The translations under genes were made by a program, and so were the position numbers. Shown here piece by piece: positions 23,623 to 36,780 of a DNA stretch of 64,000 nucleotides; position 1 is the first letter of the stretch, and each line of letters opens with the position of its first letter. Where the stretch lies: the NCBI GenBank assembly GCA_933228675.1, contig OW121743.1:58606406-58670405 (forward strand), in the 5' to 3' direction. This DNA comes from Stomorhina lunata (lineage: Eukaryota > Arthropoda > Insecta > Diptera > Rhiniidae). The notes under the pieces are model-generated. The model searched no databases. It had not been told where the DNA came from and saw only the letters and a program-made list of their open reading frames with translations.

Positions 23623-24340
23623 AAGCTGTACACATTTTTCCTAATATCACCAAAAAACGATCAATAACACTAAAACTAATCGTTACATTTTACAATTACA
23701 TTTCGACTCAATTGCGTGAGTTGTTGAAATTGTAAAATTGACCAAATTCCTTAAAACAAAGAAAAATAAAACCGTTTTTATTTTTTTGGTTTTTTTTTCT
23801 GAAATCGTTCAGAAAATTATGCATCAACACGATTTAACATTAAAATGAAATGACTCTGGTTTGGCTTTTCTTACGATTTCTATAAAAATAAACGATCACA
23901 AATTTTTAAATGGTCTTTGAGGGAAGTATTTAACTTTGGATATGAGTAAAATTTAGCAATAGTCATACAATAAAATCCTTTATGATGTCTTTCGGATCGC
24001 CTACTCCTACATTGAATCATGGGGATATAAAAAAATACAATTTTTAAGTTAACATGAACTAGAAGAAGGTATTAATTCCATTAGTTAACAAATGCGAATG
24101 GAGTTCGAGTTCATTCATACATTAGTATACCATAAGTATGAGTTTGGGTCTGAGTATGAGCATTAAAGTTCGTAGTTAAACATGATTATTGTTGTTATTT
24201 GTGTGATATTGTTTTACGTGAGCCGAAGTTGAGACTATAACAGGGACTTAAAGGAATCAAATAATTTTAAAGAATTTTGTAAATCTTATTAGAATTTCAT
24301 GAGCGTAAGAGATCGAACCATAAAAAATAATTGCAATTTT
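23623..24340. other. Intron sequence, no feature seen
   Basis: Non-satellite sequence between the 31-bp arrays and the large inverted repeat. No exon, RNA gene or element recognised. Confidence 0.45.
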
Positions 24341-26760
24341 TTTTACAAAATTTGATATTTTCTCAAAAGGCTGGTCCATCGATTTTATCATATCTTCGGG
24401 ACGACTTGATCGTTTTTGTTGAAAGTTACAGAATATGATTGTAAATAAATTTACCTTGAAGTTACTTTAAAACAATTTTTTATATGATCAATGGATTCAG
24501 AGTTATTTGGTCTTTAAAGTAAAAAAAAAAAATTCAGTTCAAAAATTTTTTTTTTTTCAAAATTTGATATTTTTTCAATTATATCTTTAAAATGGTTTGT
24601 CCGATTTTATTGAAAGTTACAGAACATGATTGTAAATAAATTTATCTTAAATTCACTTTTAAACAATTTTTTAATGCGATCAACGGATTCGAAGTTATGT
24701 GCACTTCAAACTAAAAGAAAATATTTTTTTACAAAAAATTTCCATTTTATTTTATTTTTTAAAAATTTATAAAAAATCGAAAATGGTAAAAATCGAACAT
24801 TTTTATTACATTGTCATAAGAGATTCTAGAGAAAATAGCTCTATCTACTGAAAATCCATAAATAATTGTTGATTTTATTAACAATAAAGTAAATAAAGTG
24901 CAAATACCCAATTTTGTATTTAAGTCATTTCATTCAATGGGTCTTATATGGAATCTGGACCGATTTTTTCGAAATTTAAAAATCTGATTACAATTTATAT
25001 AAAAATTATGTGTGGAACAAATAAACATAAAATTCTTATTATCTTCAGATTTAGGACTATTTTTTTAAATTTATGCGCATTTAAGTGGCTTTTGTCATGT
25101 GTTCTTAAAAGGAAGCTATGGTCAAAAATGGAATGATTTCAAAAAAATTTAATACATTGATTTTTATTTATATAAGCAATATTTTTTCTAAGTTTCAACA
25201 AAATTTGCTAAAATTTGTAGCCAAAATGCAATATTGGAAAGTTAGACCTATGGGTGAAGGTACCCGAAGTAATATACAGATTTTGGCCAATTTAATTTCC
25301 TGAAAAAACATAAATAAATGTTGATTTTATAAACAATTAAGTAAATGACAATTAAGCAAATACCCTATTTTGGATTTAAGCCATTTTCGTCATTGGGTTT
25401 TATATGGGAGCTAGGGTCAAAAGTGGACCGATTTTCTTGAAATTTAAAAATTTGATTCCATTTTATATAAAAAATTTCCGGGAAGTAAGACCTTATGGAG
25501 GTACACGAAATCATTAAACGATTTTGGCTAATTTACAATCAATAATTCTATTACCAAAATAAAATGTCTGTGTTAAATTTCATCAAGATAAAGTCAAATT
25601 TGCGGCCTTGAGGAATGTAAATTAATTTCGGGAAGAAAATTCTTTGGGAGCTACCCTAAAATTTTAAACGATTTTTCATTTTTTTGAAAGGAGTTTGTCG
25701 TTATATTAAAAAAATATTTAATGTCAAGTCTCATGAGAGTATCTTAAAAATTGGGGCTTTACTTAACTTTTTTGAAATAATAAAATTTATTTGAAAAAAT
25801 TTTTGATAAAATTGGGTATTTTCACGATTTTCTTAATAAAATCATTACTAGTCGATGGATTTTTATAGCATGAATTTTATATTATACGGAATATACTTAG
25901 TTTAACGATTGTAGAGTAACATTGTTAAATTTTTGTCATTTTCAATTTTTTATAAATTTTTAAAAACAAAAAATTTTTCAATTTTGCGAAAATTTTTTTT
26001 CTTGCTAACCGTTGGTTATACTACGAATTTGTGTTAGCATGACTTAAGGTTTCTTATGTTCTTAATCAATTAATGTACTTTTCAACAAAATTGGATAAAT
26101 TGTTTTTGATATATAATAATATAAATAGGGCAACCTCTTTAAAATTCCCAAAATTTAGAAAAAAAAAAAAAAAAATTAATAACTCTATTAACCGTTAATC
26201 ACTCTAAAACCGTTAATCACTTAAAAATCTTGCTTTAGCACTTTTTAAGGGCAATTTTTTTCTTAATCTGGCGATGTATTTTTAAATAAAATTGGACATG
26301 TAGTTTCAGAGATACAGTAAACTTACTAAGACAACCTCTTCAAAAATCCCAAATTTAACTTTCTAAGAATTTGACCAATAGATTTTCATAACATAAGGCT
26401 TTTATTATTTGAAATATTTATAGCTTTACAATCGTTGGGTAACCATAGCGAATTTTTTGCCATTTTAGATTTTTTATGAATTTTTTAAAACAAATTTTTT
26501 TTTGTAAAACTCCTATTAAAAATTTTTCGATTTTCCAAAATATTTTTTTTTTTATACTTCTTTATAAATAACTCCAAACCCGTGGATCACAGAAAAATCT
26601 TATGTTCGCCTACCTTAAGGGCAATTTTGTTTTTAATCGATTGATATATTTTTTAATAAAATTAGAATAGTAGTTTTAAAGATATTTTAAATTAACTAGG
26701 ACAACCTATTCAAAAATCCAAAATTTAACAAAAAGAAGAGTTTTGAAAAAAATTTTAAAT
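24341..26760 (+). repeat. Left arm of large imperfect inverted repeat
   Basis: Degenerate dispersed-repeat DNA made of recurring phrases such as GTTGAAAGTTACAGAA (24417), GGGAGCTAGGGTCAAAAG (about 25405), TCAAGTCTCATGAGAG (about 25724) and ACAACCTCTTCAAAAATCCC (about 26331). The same phrases occur in reverse complement and reverse order at 27600-31600. No protein-coding frame is preserved. This could be a very old transposon with long inverted ends, or two opposed blocks of a dispersed repeat. Confidence 0.7.
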
Positions 26761-27599
26761 TTCTCGAGTTTTTGTGCTAGGGACTATAAAAAAACTTTTA
26801 TATAATTTTGCCTATTGACCCGAATTATTTAATTCCTTTAAACCTCTGTTTTGACCATTTCAATCTTTAAATTTGTTAAAGTTATCACAAAAACACAAAC
26901 ACTAACAATAAAAACTGTGATTTAAAGACCCCAACAAAACAACCAGCAACAACAACAGCAATAAAATCTATAAACAAAAAATCCCAACAGATGGACTATC
27001 CATCGGGAGAGGACAGTCTTTGTTTGGAGCCAGCCAACAAAAAGTACATGAAATTAAACTACCAACGACAACAAAAAAAAAAATAAGGAGTACAGAGGTC
27101 AGACTATAAAGAAGCCGTTAATGTTGTTTGTATTTCAGGCTATTTTTTTCCTTCCTTCAGTTACGAATTCATGTAAGGAATTGTTGTTATTGCTGCCTTT
27201 GACTGCTGTTGCTGTTGCGCTTATTTGTTGGCTTATTTGTTTAGACAATGATACATGTACGAAAATGTACGCGAGATCTGTTTGGAGCGCGTGAATTTAT
27301 GCAATACCCATGTTGATGGGTTCACTTTAGGCCCATTGCTGACTGTCTGACTGCTAGGATTTTTGGCCGCCTGGCCAACAATTGTAGTATATATTCCTTT
27401 GTAAGCCAATATTTACCACGCAGCCATAGCAGCAACATTAACAATAGCAACATTTTGGCAATGATGTTTGTATTTCCTTTGCCGTGGTAAACCCCAAAGT
27501 ACACCATTTCCATTAATTTAGAAATTAAACTTTCGCTTTCACTGGTCAATAGCTTAAACTACAATCATGTTAAACTATTTTATGTGTGCGTTATGGTCC
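26761..27599. other. Spacer between the inverted-repeat arms
   Basis: Mostly unique sequence, richer in CAA/CAG-type triplets (about 26935-26970) and G+C (about 27220-27540). The minus frame at 27322-27549 shows no domain, so I do not call it a gene. It may be the original internal segment of the inverted-repeat unit. Confidence 0.4.
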
Positions 27600-27957
27600 G
27601 CTAAGTACAAAAACATCCGAAATTTTTAGTTTTTTCTTCGATTTTTTTTAAATTTAGGGTTTTTGAAGAGGTTGTCCTAGTTAGTTTACCATATCTTGAA
27701 AACGACCTGTCCAATTTTACTTAAAAATACATAAATGGAAGAGGAACAAAATTGCGCTTAAGACATACAAATACAATATTTTTCAGTGATCGACGGTTTT
27801 CGAGTTATTAACATCCTATTAACAAATTTTTTGTGCAAAATCTTCAAAAAAGTTATTTTTTTTTTTAAATTCGTAGAAATTCGAATTTGGAATTTTTGAA
27901 GAGATTGTCCTAGTCAGTCTACCATATCTTGAAAAAAATCGACCAATTTTTCTTAAA

Positions 27958-28886
27958 ACAAGTAAGAAAGTGCTATAGTCAGTCAAGCCCGTCCATACGA
28001 TACCCTTCACCACTAAGGTCAAAGGTGTTCTTTTTCCTGTATAAAGACAAATATTTGCTAAATTTCGCCATCATACAAACATATTCTCAAAACTTATACA
28101 TTTAAGCTGTTTCCGTCGTTTGGACTTATATGAGAGCTAGGGTCAAATATGGACCGATTATCTCGAAACTTAGCAAATTGATTAAAAGATGTTACAAAAG
28201 TTATGCGTGCAAAAAATAAGCATAAAATTCTCATTATCTTCGGATTTACGAGCGTTTTAACCACGCCTACAAATACCGCCCTTTTAGTATTTTGTTCACT
28301 GTGTCGCCATCTTTAGTCCGATTATAACACTTTATACATCGATGTTTATGGCTCTGTAAGGGCTACATTTCTCTCTTTGATAGTTTTTACAACCTCGTCA
28401 ATTTCTAGTCATAACTTTTTAAAATTCGAGTCGTACCCACCCTAATCAAATCCAGTAAAAATCTATATTTTAGAAGTTATGACTATAAATTGACGTGGTA
28501 GTAAAAAACTATCAAAGAAAGAAATGTAGCCCTTACAGAGCCGAGAACACTGATATATAAAATGTTATGATCGGACTTAAAATGACGACACAGTGAACAA
28601 AATACTAAAAGGGCGGTATTTGTAGGCGTGGTAAAAAAATTAAAAAATATTTTTTGGAATTGTTTAGACATTATCTTTAATCCTAGGGGGTGACTGACAT
28701 AACTTTTTCTTTTTGTATGGAAGGCGAACCGCTCTAGGGTCCAGCCAACCAGACGGAAGGACGGACGGACATCGCTAAATCGACTCAGAAAGTGATTCTA
28801 AGCCTATTAGTATACTAAAAGATGGGTCTAAGACAAATATTTCTATGCGTTACATACATAAGCACAAACTTATGGTGGTGAAGGGT
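27958..28886 (+). mobile_element. Nested dispersed element with subterminal inverted repeats
   Basis: The left end reads ACAAGTAAGAAAGTGCTATA and the right end GGTGGTGAAGGGTATA. Near each end lies TACCCTTCACCAC in opposite orientation (28005 and about 28870). The surrounding repeat phrase is cut between TCTTAAAA and ATCAATGGATGAGGAAC, so the element inserted into an existing repeat. A GACGGACGGACA motif near 28760 and a segment resembling 55881-56682 in reverse confirm a family. No transposase is encoded, so it is non-autonomous. The superfamily cannot be named from sequence alone. Confidence 0.75.
28261..28631. repeat. Long hairpin inside the nested element
   Basis: CCACGCCTACAAATACCGCC at 28261 is matched by its reverse complement ending at 28631. 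Pairing is perfect for about 47 bp and continues imperfectly inward to roughly 28420/28475. The other copy of the element (55881-56682) lacks this hairpin at the equivalent place, so it is either an extra insertion or lost there. Confidence 0.85.
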
Positions 28887-31600
28887 ATAAATATATCAAT
28901 GGATGAGGAACAAAATTACGCTTAAGACATGGAAATACAACCTTTTTGTGTGACCAATGGTTTTAGAGTTATTAACTTCGCGTCAACAAAAATTTTGTGC
29001 AAAATCTTAAAAATTCGTAGAATATAAAATTTGTGATTTTTGAAGAGGTTGTCTTAGTATATTTACTGTATCTCTGAAACCACTTGTCCAATTTTATTTA
29101 AAAATACATCACTAGATTAAGAACAAAATTGACCTTAAGATGTGCTAAAACAAGATTTTTGTGTGGTCAACGGTTTTAGAGTTATTTACAAAGGAATGTA
29201 AAAAAAATATTTTGTTTTTGTTTGAAATCGAAAAAATTTTATTTTTTTTTTTAAATTCGTAAAAAATTGAAAATTACAAAAATTTGTCGTTCTTACTCAA
29301 AGTTTGTAAAACTAGGAATGTTTCTAATAATTTAAGACTAAAATATGAATTTCCAATGAAAAGAGAAAATACCCAATTTTCGCCAAAAAAAATTTCATAT
29401 AAATCGTATTATTAAAAAAAAAAAAAAAATGAAGTAAAGCCCGCAGTTTTCAAATTACTTTCATAAGACTTGGCATGAAATATTTTATTGCTATAAGGAC
29501 AAAGCCTTTTAAAAATGAACCAATCGTTTAAAATTTTGGAATACCTCTCAAGCAATTTTCTTCCCTTAACTTCGGGTATTTCCCATAGATAACATTTAAC
29601 GAAAGATTTTGGCTTAGAATTTCAATAAATTTTTATAAAATTTGGAAAAAATATTCCTTTGTATAAACAAAAATCACTGTAGAAAATTTTGTTAAAATCG
29701 GTTCATATTTGATCATAGCTCCCATACAAGATCTTCTGACAAAATGAGACGCAGTTCGCAAAAAAGCTTATAAGTTTGAAGATAATGACAATTTTGTGTA
29801 TATTTGTGGCAAACATTATTTTTTGTATAAACTGTAATCGAAATGTTTAATTTCGAGAAAATCGGCCCATATTAGACCCTAGCTCTCATATAACCAATGA
29901 AGGAAATTGCTAAAATAAAAAATTGGGTATTTTAACTCCTTTTACTCTATTTTTATTAAAATCATCATTTATTCATGGATTTTTCTGAAAATACTGTTAA
30001 AACTGATTAAAATCGTTTTATAATTTCGGGTACCTACTATAGATTTCAGTCCCGGAATAGAGATGTTGGCCTCAAACTTTAATATATTTTTCGGCAATTT
30101 ATAAGAAAAATTGCTAATATAAACAAAAATCCATGTGCCATGTTTTGTTGAAATCGGTTTATATTTGACCATAGCTCCCATACAAGATTTTCTGGCAAAA
30201 ACCACTTAAATGCATCGAAATTTACAAAAACGCTCCTAAATCTAAAGATAATAACAACTTTAAGTTTATTTGTTATCCGCATAATTTTTGTGTAAACTTT
30301 AATCAATTCGCTTAATTTTAAGAAAATCGGTTTACATTTGACCCTTGCTTCCATATTAGGCCCAATGACGGAAATGACTTCAAAAGAATATTGGATTTTT
30401 CACTAAATTTTTTTTATTTTTTATAAGTATTTAACATTTATTCATGGATATTCAGGAAAACTATTAAAACAGATCAAAATTTCTCTTCCCGGAATAGAGA
30501 TTTTTGCCTCAAATTTTACAATATTTTTATGAAATTTTTAAGACATATTGGTTATATAGTCAAAAGTCAATGTACCAAGTTTTCTGAAATCGGTACATAT
30601 TTGACCATAGCTCCCATATAATATCTTTTGATATAAGTCACTTGAATGCGTCGAATTTCACAAAATCGCTTCTAAGTCTGAAGATAATGATAAACTTATG
30701 TTTATTTCTTACATACATAATTTCTATATAAACTGTAATCAAATTTCTGAATTTCGCGAAAATCGGTCCACATTTGACCCTAGCTCCCATATAACAACTA
30801 ATGACAGAAATGGCTTAAATACAAAATTAAGTATTTTCACTTCATTTACTTTATTGTTAATAAAATTGACATTTATTCATGGATTTTTTAGGAAATAAGG
30901 CTTATTTGATTAAGATAACTCCCAGTTTTAAGATCACGTAACAAAAACGTTAGTTTGTTGCCATCTTTGTTTTTTTATGAATTTTTATAAAATAAAAAAA
31001 AAATTACAATTTTTTATAAAAAAGGTTTATTTAAAAGTGCAAATAACTCTGAAACCGTTAAAGATATATAAAAATTTGTTTTAAAGAAACTGAAGATCAT
31101 TTTCTTCTCTATTATATTCTGTGACTTTCAACAAAATCGAACAATCCGTTCCAAAGATTTGATAAATACAGTAGATAAGCCTTTTCAAAAATGGAAAATT
31201 TTATAAAATTTTCAATACAAATTTTTGTTTTTTGGGTAATTTCTGACAACTTCGGACTGTTTTGGGTAGTTTCGTTTGAGTACGGGAACAAACATATAAT
31301 CAGAATATTTCCAGTTTTAAGATCACATAAAAAAATTTACCATCTTCGATTTTTTTCTGAATTTTTGAAATATAAAAGAAATTACAAAAGGGTTAATTTT
31401 ATTTTCAAGTGCAAATAACTCCGAAAATTTTGAAGATATGAAAAAATTGTCTTAAAACGACTTAAAGATAATTTTATTTTCTATATAATCTGTAACTTTC
31501 AACAAAATCAAACAGTCCATTCCAAAGATATGACAAATTTAGAAGATAAGCCTTTTCTAAAAAGACAAATTTTATAAAATGTTTATTTTATTTATGATCA

Positions 31601-33200
31601 GAAGATCATAATGAAGAAAAAACTATATAATGGTGTTCAAAGGTAACGCAAAAAGTAGAATTTTGTGAACTAGTTTAATTAATTTGTACTTAAAAATTTT
31701 GTATGCCATAGGGTCGTTTTGAAAAATCCCATAAAAAAGAGAGTATATAGCTTTTTCTCTAATTCGGAAATAACTACTGAAGACGATTATCTAATGTGAG
31801 AAATCTAAGGCACACACACGTGCTAACGAAATGTATGTTTGTTTGTGTGTTTATGTGTTATTATTTTCCTTTATCCACTTACATTTTACTTTTGCCAAAA
31901 AAATTATGGAGTGCTATATCTTTGTATTATAGAGACTTTACGGAAATATTTCTGAGGTAGATAGAACATTTTTTCGATTTATTTTTCAGAATTAAAAATG
32001 TTAAAATTCCGATTTCCTGCTTTAAATCTTAACTCCTCTCGGAAATGGTGCCCTTTTAGCATTAAAATAGGTAGTCTCCTCATCATTTGTTGTTTTTATT
32101 ATTCGATGTTTTCTGTTATTATAGTTTAATGCTGTTCATTCATATCGTACATGGGGGCCACATTAAAGGTTCAACAATGTTACAATAAGGTAGCGCCAAA
32201 CAAAGTGCACTTTGTGATCATACAACCAAATCATATGTACATAAGTAGAAGTTGTAGTTTTACCTAAAACACGATCAAGGCGATATCACATAAGTATGGA
32301 GGCACCAAGTCAGTAGTTGAAGGCTCTCCCTCTAATAAAAGCCCAAGACTTCTGTGGTAGATGCCATGATGATACGAGCATGGCGTATCATTTGAAAAAA
32401 GAAACAGACAAATAGAAGAGGAGGGTTTTCCTCTGCGTTTCAAATAAAGGCTGGCTGGTATTTTGGTTTCTTTTTTAAGAAAAGGAAGACAAAAAAAAAG
32501 GCAACACAGACAACACACATTAAGTTCTGACCTTTTATTTGACTTTAGTTTGAAATGAATCGTATGTTTGTCTGTTTGGTCTGATCGTTCATTTTGTTGT
32601 CTTTCCTTTGGACTCCAACTCTCAGGCTAGGAAGTTCATTTGTTTGGCTTTAGCCTTAACTTGCGGCTGATGGTGGTAATTCTTTTGCCGATTTGTTAAA
32701 TTAATATTTAGCCAACATTTGCACTAAAGTTAAGGAAAAAAACACAAAAAATAACAAAAATGTTGAATGAATTTTCGCCTAATCTGACATTTACAATCAT
32801 GCAAAATTAATAGTTTTGCGTGATCGCTCCTTAGATGACTTTGCCTCATTTCTTTAAAGTTTTTTCTTTTCCATTGAGCTCCTTCATTTGTTTGGATTCT
32901 TTTCCATCTTTATGACCATCATCTAAAAAATAATGTGTTAAAGCATCTTTTACATTTCATGGTTTTCATCTAAATTCACAAGGAATTCAATATCTGAAGA
33001 GAGATTTTTTGTTCAGTGTGATCTTTATGTTAGGTTGTGATATTTGGATGTTTTCGAAAATTTATGGTCTTATCAGAAAATTTCTATTAATCTTTACTTT
33101 AATTGTAATAGAGCTTTCAATATAGGAAATCCCAACTCATCAGTTTGATGAGGACTCATTTCAGTCCTTTTCTAGGAAATTTAATAGGAATTTTGGTAAA
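31601..33200. other. Intron sequence, mostly unique
   Basis: No exon or RNA gene found. A perfect 16-bp palindrome lies at 32200-32215. The minus frame at 32264-32518 has no recognisable domain and is not called. Confidence 0.4.
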
Positions 33201-34560
33201 CCATTTAGTATTCTTCTTCTTCTGTTATCCTTGACTGCCAGTGGAGCATAGGGCCTCAACCCATTTAGTATAGAGACAATCAAATCCAACACCTATTATA
33301 GTCTTTTTAGTACTTCATCTCTGGAAGCCTTAGATTCCTTGGAAAATAAGTTAAGTTCTTTGATATTTCGAATCCAATGACTATGTATTTTGATTTCTTA
33401 AGCTGTAGCTGTTGGAACCGAACTAATAGGTTTGATGACTATTGGATCTAACTAAAAGTTCTGGTAAAGTTTGTTCGTAGAACCCAATACCCAGGACTGT
33501 CCTTTGTTCTTTCATATTTCAAATTCCACAACTTCTACTTTTGACTTTTAAATTTGTATGATGTTGTAAATGGTAGTTCGAAACCAACTAACAGGTTCGA
33601 TTATTAATAGGTTCAAACATATTAGGTTAGAACCTAAAGTTCTTTGATACTTCAAACCCAAAACACAAACAACAATTTTAAGACTGTTGACTCATCTAAT
33701 TGTTTTTTATATACTTGTATATTTTGTTTGGAACAGAACTTATAGCTCTGGTAATTTTAAACCCAAAGTTCTTGTTAATTTTTCCTGTCAAACCGAATAC
33801 CCATGAAGTCCTTTGTTTTTTCGTATTTCGAATTCCATAACTGCGACTTTCAACTTCCAAGTTGTGAATAGTACTTCGATTCCAACTAATAGGCCTGATG
33901 ATTACTAGGTTCAAACATACAACACACAACTAGTTCTTAGTCTTGAGTCCACTGGGTGTCAAGGATAACAGAAGAAGTTCTTGTAGGTGTAGGAACCGGA
34001 CTTATAGGTTTGATGAGTACTTGTTGGATGTAACCAAAAGTTCTTGTAAAGTTTGTCAGTGGAATTCCACAACTTCTACTTTTGACTTCCAAATTTGTAT
34101 GATGTAGTTCGAAACCAACTAACAGGTTCGATGACTTTGATTCTTCAAACCCAAAACACAAACAAAAGACTTATGACTTATCTGATTGTTCTTTACAGGC
34201 TTGTATATATTGCTTGGAACAGAACTCATAGGTCTGATCATTTTTAACCCAAAGTTCTTGTTAAAATTGTTTGTCAAACCGAATACCCATGACATTCATT
34301 TGTTTTTTCGTTTTTCGAGTTTCCCAACTCCGACTTTTGACTTTCAAGTTGTAAATGTTACTTCGATCCCTACACTAGGTTTGATGATTATTAGTTTCAA
34401 ACATAAGTTCATATTCTTTTGAACTTAATACCTTAGGTAGAATTTAGTACAACTAGTTCTTAGTCTCTTAGATTTTAATTCGATAGACATGTGGATAAGT
34501 TCTTATTGGTCTGATGATTTATACCATAAATTCTTTTAAGGCCGTTTGCTTTCCGTTTTT
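33201..34560. repeat. Degenerate tandem repeat, about 225-300 bp
   Basis: Phrases of the type GGAAC(C/A)GAACT(A/T)ATAGG recur at about 33415, 33730, 33990 and 34215. Related phrases such as AACCAACTAACAGGTTCGA occur at about 33580, 33870, 34110 and 34355, so each unit seems to have two related halves. The small frames across it repeat each other in shifted form, as expected of a satellite rather than genes. At 33225-33262 there is also a short match to the non-LTR tail at 46930 (CTCCCAGTGGAGCAT-like). Confidence 0.7.
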
Positions 34561-34606
34561 TGTACCCGTAAAATAGTGACTTAGACTTGGTTTGGCTAAA
34601 TATATA

Positions 34607-34749
34607 TGACCCGGTCTATGAAAAGGCAAAAGGTGGCTTATGACTCAAAAACAAAATTTCGAAAAACTAGCAAAAAATTTCGGAAAATTAGCTAATTTTT
34701 TCGAAATGTTGTTTTTAAGTCATAAGTCACCTTTTCATAGACCGGGTCA
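34607..34749. mobile_element. Foldback MITE, 143 bp
   Basis: Perfect 20-bp terminal inverted repeats (TGACCCGGTCTATGAAAAGG at the left, its complement ending at 34749). Pairing continues inward (TGGCTTATGACTCAAAAACA against TGACTTATGACTTAAAAACA) apart from a small insertion in the left arm. Nearly the whole element can fold into one hairpin. No clear target duplication was seen, and it has no coding capacity. Confidence 0.85.
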
Positions 34750-35089
34750 CATATGAATAAGTTCTTTTGAATTTCTAGATCTACTGCCTTTGACTTTTAA
34801 GTTTGTTAAGTCAGTACTTCTTTGTAAATCAAATTATAATTTGAAAATAATTGCCCGGATCCTAAATATGTAATAATACTACTTTAAAGATCAAATTAAG
34901 GTCCGTAGTACAACAGCAACTTATCATGAAAATGTTCCCCCTTGGAATTCAAATTCCCAGTGTACTTCAGCGAGCCCGGTAGTGCCCGGTTTCAAATCCT
35001 ATCAAGAATAGGTTAGTTTTTTCTTTTATTTTTTAAAATTTTCGCACAAATTGTTGAATTTTTTTTCTTCAAATCTTCTACATTTTCTA

Positions 35090-36780
35090 TAAGATCGAAA
35101 CAATAATGATCAATTTATTATTAAAGAATATCTTTTAGGGATCTAAATTATTCTTGAGTCCACAGTCCAACATTTGTTGTATCAGTCTCAAGAGAAATGT
35201 GAGATCATTACCTTTGTTATTAAAGATCATCCCTTTTAAAAGAGGACCATAAAAGTCTACTTAAGATTCGTTAAACTTTAGGTACTTATCTTAAAAGAAT
35301 ATGTTTCTAAGATCCAAATTATAAAGATTTGCATAAGATCAAAAGTATAGTAGCATCTAATTGTGATCCAAACAAATGATCCATCTAAAATCCATAAAAC
35401 TTCTACACCTTATCACAAAAGAAAATATCCTTTACAGTAGAAACTGATCAAATTATGAATGTTGAAACAGATCTTAAAAGAGATGTGAGTGGATTATCTT
35501 GGTCATAAGAGATCATCACTCTATGATATAAAGAAATGAGATTTGGGGTACTTTATCAACTTATAATGAAAGATCATCATCTCCTTGACGTCAACATTAC
35601 AATAGCTACTGATCGTGAGAAAACAGTTATATTATGAATGTTGAAACGGATCTGAGAGACCTTGATCATAAAAGATCAAGATCATGAAAGATCATCTTCT
35701 TGAGGTCAACATTACAATAGCAACTGATCGTGGAAGATCATCTATATTATTAATGTTGAAACAAACCTTAAAAGATATGTGACAGAATTACCTTGGTAAT
35801 AAGAGATCTTCGCCCTAAGATCCATTTGTTTAAGATCCGCAGAACTTCAGCAAATTATCTAAAAGATCATCTCCTTGGCATCAACATTACAATAACTACT
35901 GAAGTGAGAGATCAGTTAAATTATGAATGTTGAAACAGACTTTAACAAAGGTATGTAAGGATTACCTTAGTCACAAAAGATCAATTCTTTGAGGTTAACA
36001 GTTCAGTAGCAACTGATAGTTAAATATCATCTATTTTATTTATGAATGTTTAAACGGATCTTAAAATAGATGTCATAGGATTATCTTAGTCATAATAGAA
36101 CTTCACGCTTAGATCCAAAAAATGATCTTCTTAAGATCCGTAGTACTTCAGCAAATTATCTGAAAGATCATCTCCTTGAAATTAACATAACAAAGCAACT
36201 GATCCTGCAAGATCATCTATATTATGAATGTTGAAACGGATCTTAAAAGAGAAGTGAGAGGACTATCTTGGTTATAAGAAATCTTCGTCCTAAGATCCAA
36301 ACAAGTGATCTTCTGGAGATCCGTAGTACTTTAGCAATTTATCGTGAAAGATCAGTATAACAGCAACTGATCGTAAAAAGATTAGTTATATTAAAAATGT
36401 TGTAACATATCTTAAAAGAGATATGAGAGGATTACCTTGATCATAAGGGATTATTACCCAAAGATATGTAGTACTTCAGCAAATTATAATGAAAGATCAT
36501 CTCCTTGAGGTCAACAGTATAATGGCAATTGATCGTGAAAGATCTGCTATATTATGAATCTTATTTTTTTTAAGTTTGAACAGATCTTAAAAGTGATGTG
36601 ATAGGATTAGCATGGTCATAAAACATTATCACCTTTAGATCCAAACAAATGATCTTCTTAAGATCCGTAGTACTTCAGAAAATTATCATAAAAGGTCATA
36701 TTCTTAGGGTCTACAGTTCAAAAGCAACAGATCGTGAAAGATAAGTCATATTGTGAAGATATTGAAAGCACAAACAAAAG
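35090..36780. repeat. GATC-rich satellite, about 175-bp unit
   Basis: Degenerate tandem repeat. The phrase ATGAATGTTGAAAC or a close variant occurs at about 35456, 35633, 35741, 35920, 36045, 36221, 36390 and 36551, mostly about 160-177 bp apart with some shorter units. Between them GTAGTACTTCAGCAAATTAT, GATCATCTCCTTGAGG and AACTGATCGTGAAAGATC return in constant order. Very dense in GATC. No frame is conserved. Confidence 0.8.

Larger units (their letters stand above)
27600..31600 (-). repeat. Right arm of large imperfect inverted repeat
   Basis: Reverse-complement counterpart of 24341-26760: TTTGAAGAGGTTGTCCTAGT (27662), AAGCCCGCAGTTTTCAAA (29438), several CATAGCTCCCATA (29715, 30170, 30608), and CTTTCAACAAAATCGAACA (31125). 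It is longer than the left arm because phrases are repeated two to three times (29690-30860) and because another element is inserted at 27958-28886. Confidence 0.7.

Noticed and set aside
27322..27549. Minus frame of 75 residues, Leu-rich, as a possible upstream pigs exon
   Set aside because: No calponin-homology or other recognisable motif and no convincing splice phase with 21601-21708.
32264..32518. 84-residue minus frame
   Set aside because: Cys/Leu-rich chance frame without recognisable domain.
33696..34422. Three frames of 74-78 residues
   Set aside because: They are translations of repeat units and resemble each other only because of the satellite.
34960..35030. B-box-like GGTTTCAAATCC as a tRNA or SINE
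   Set aside because: No A box at the right distance and no cloverleaf.
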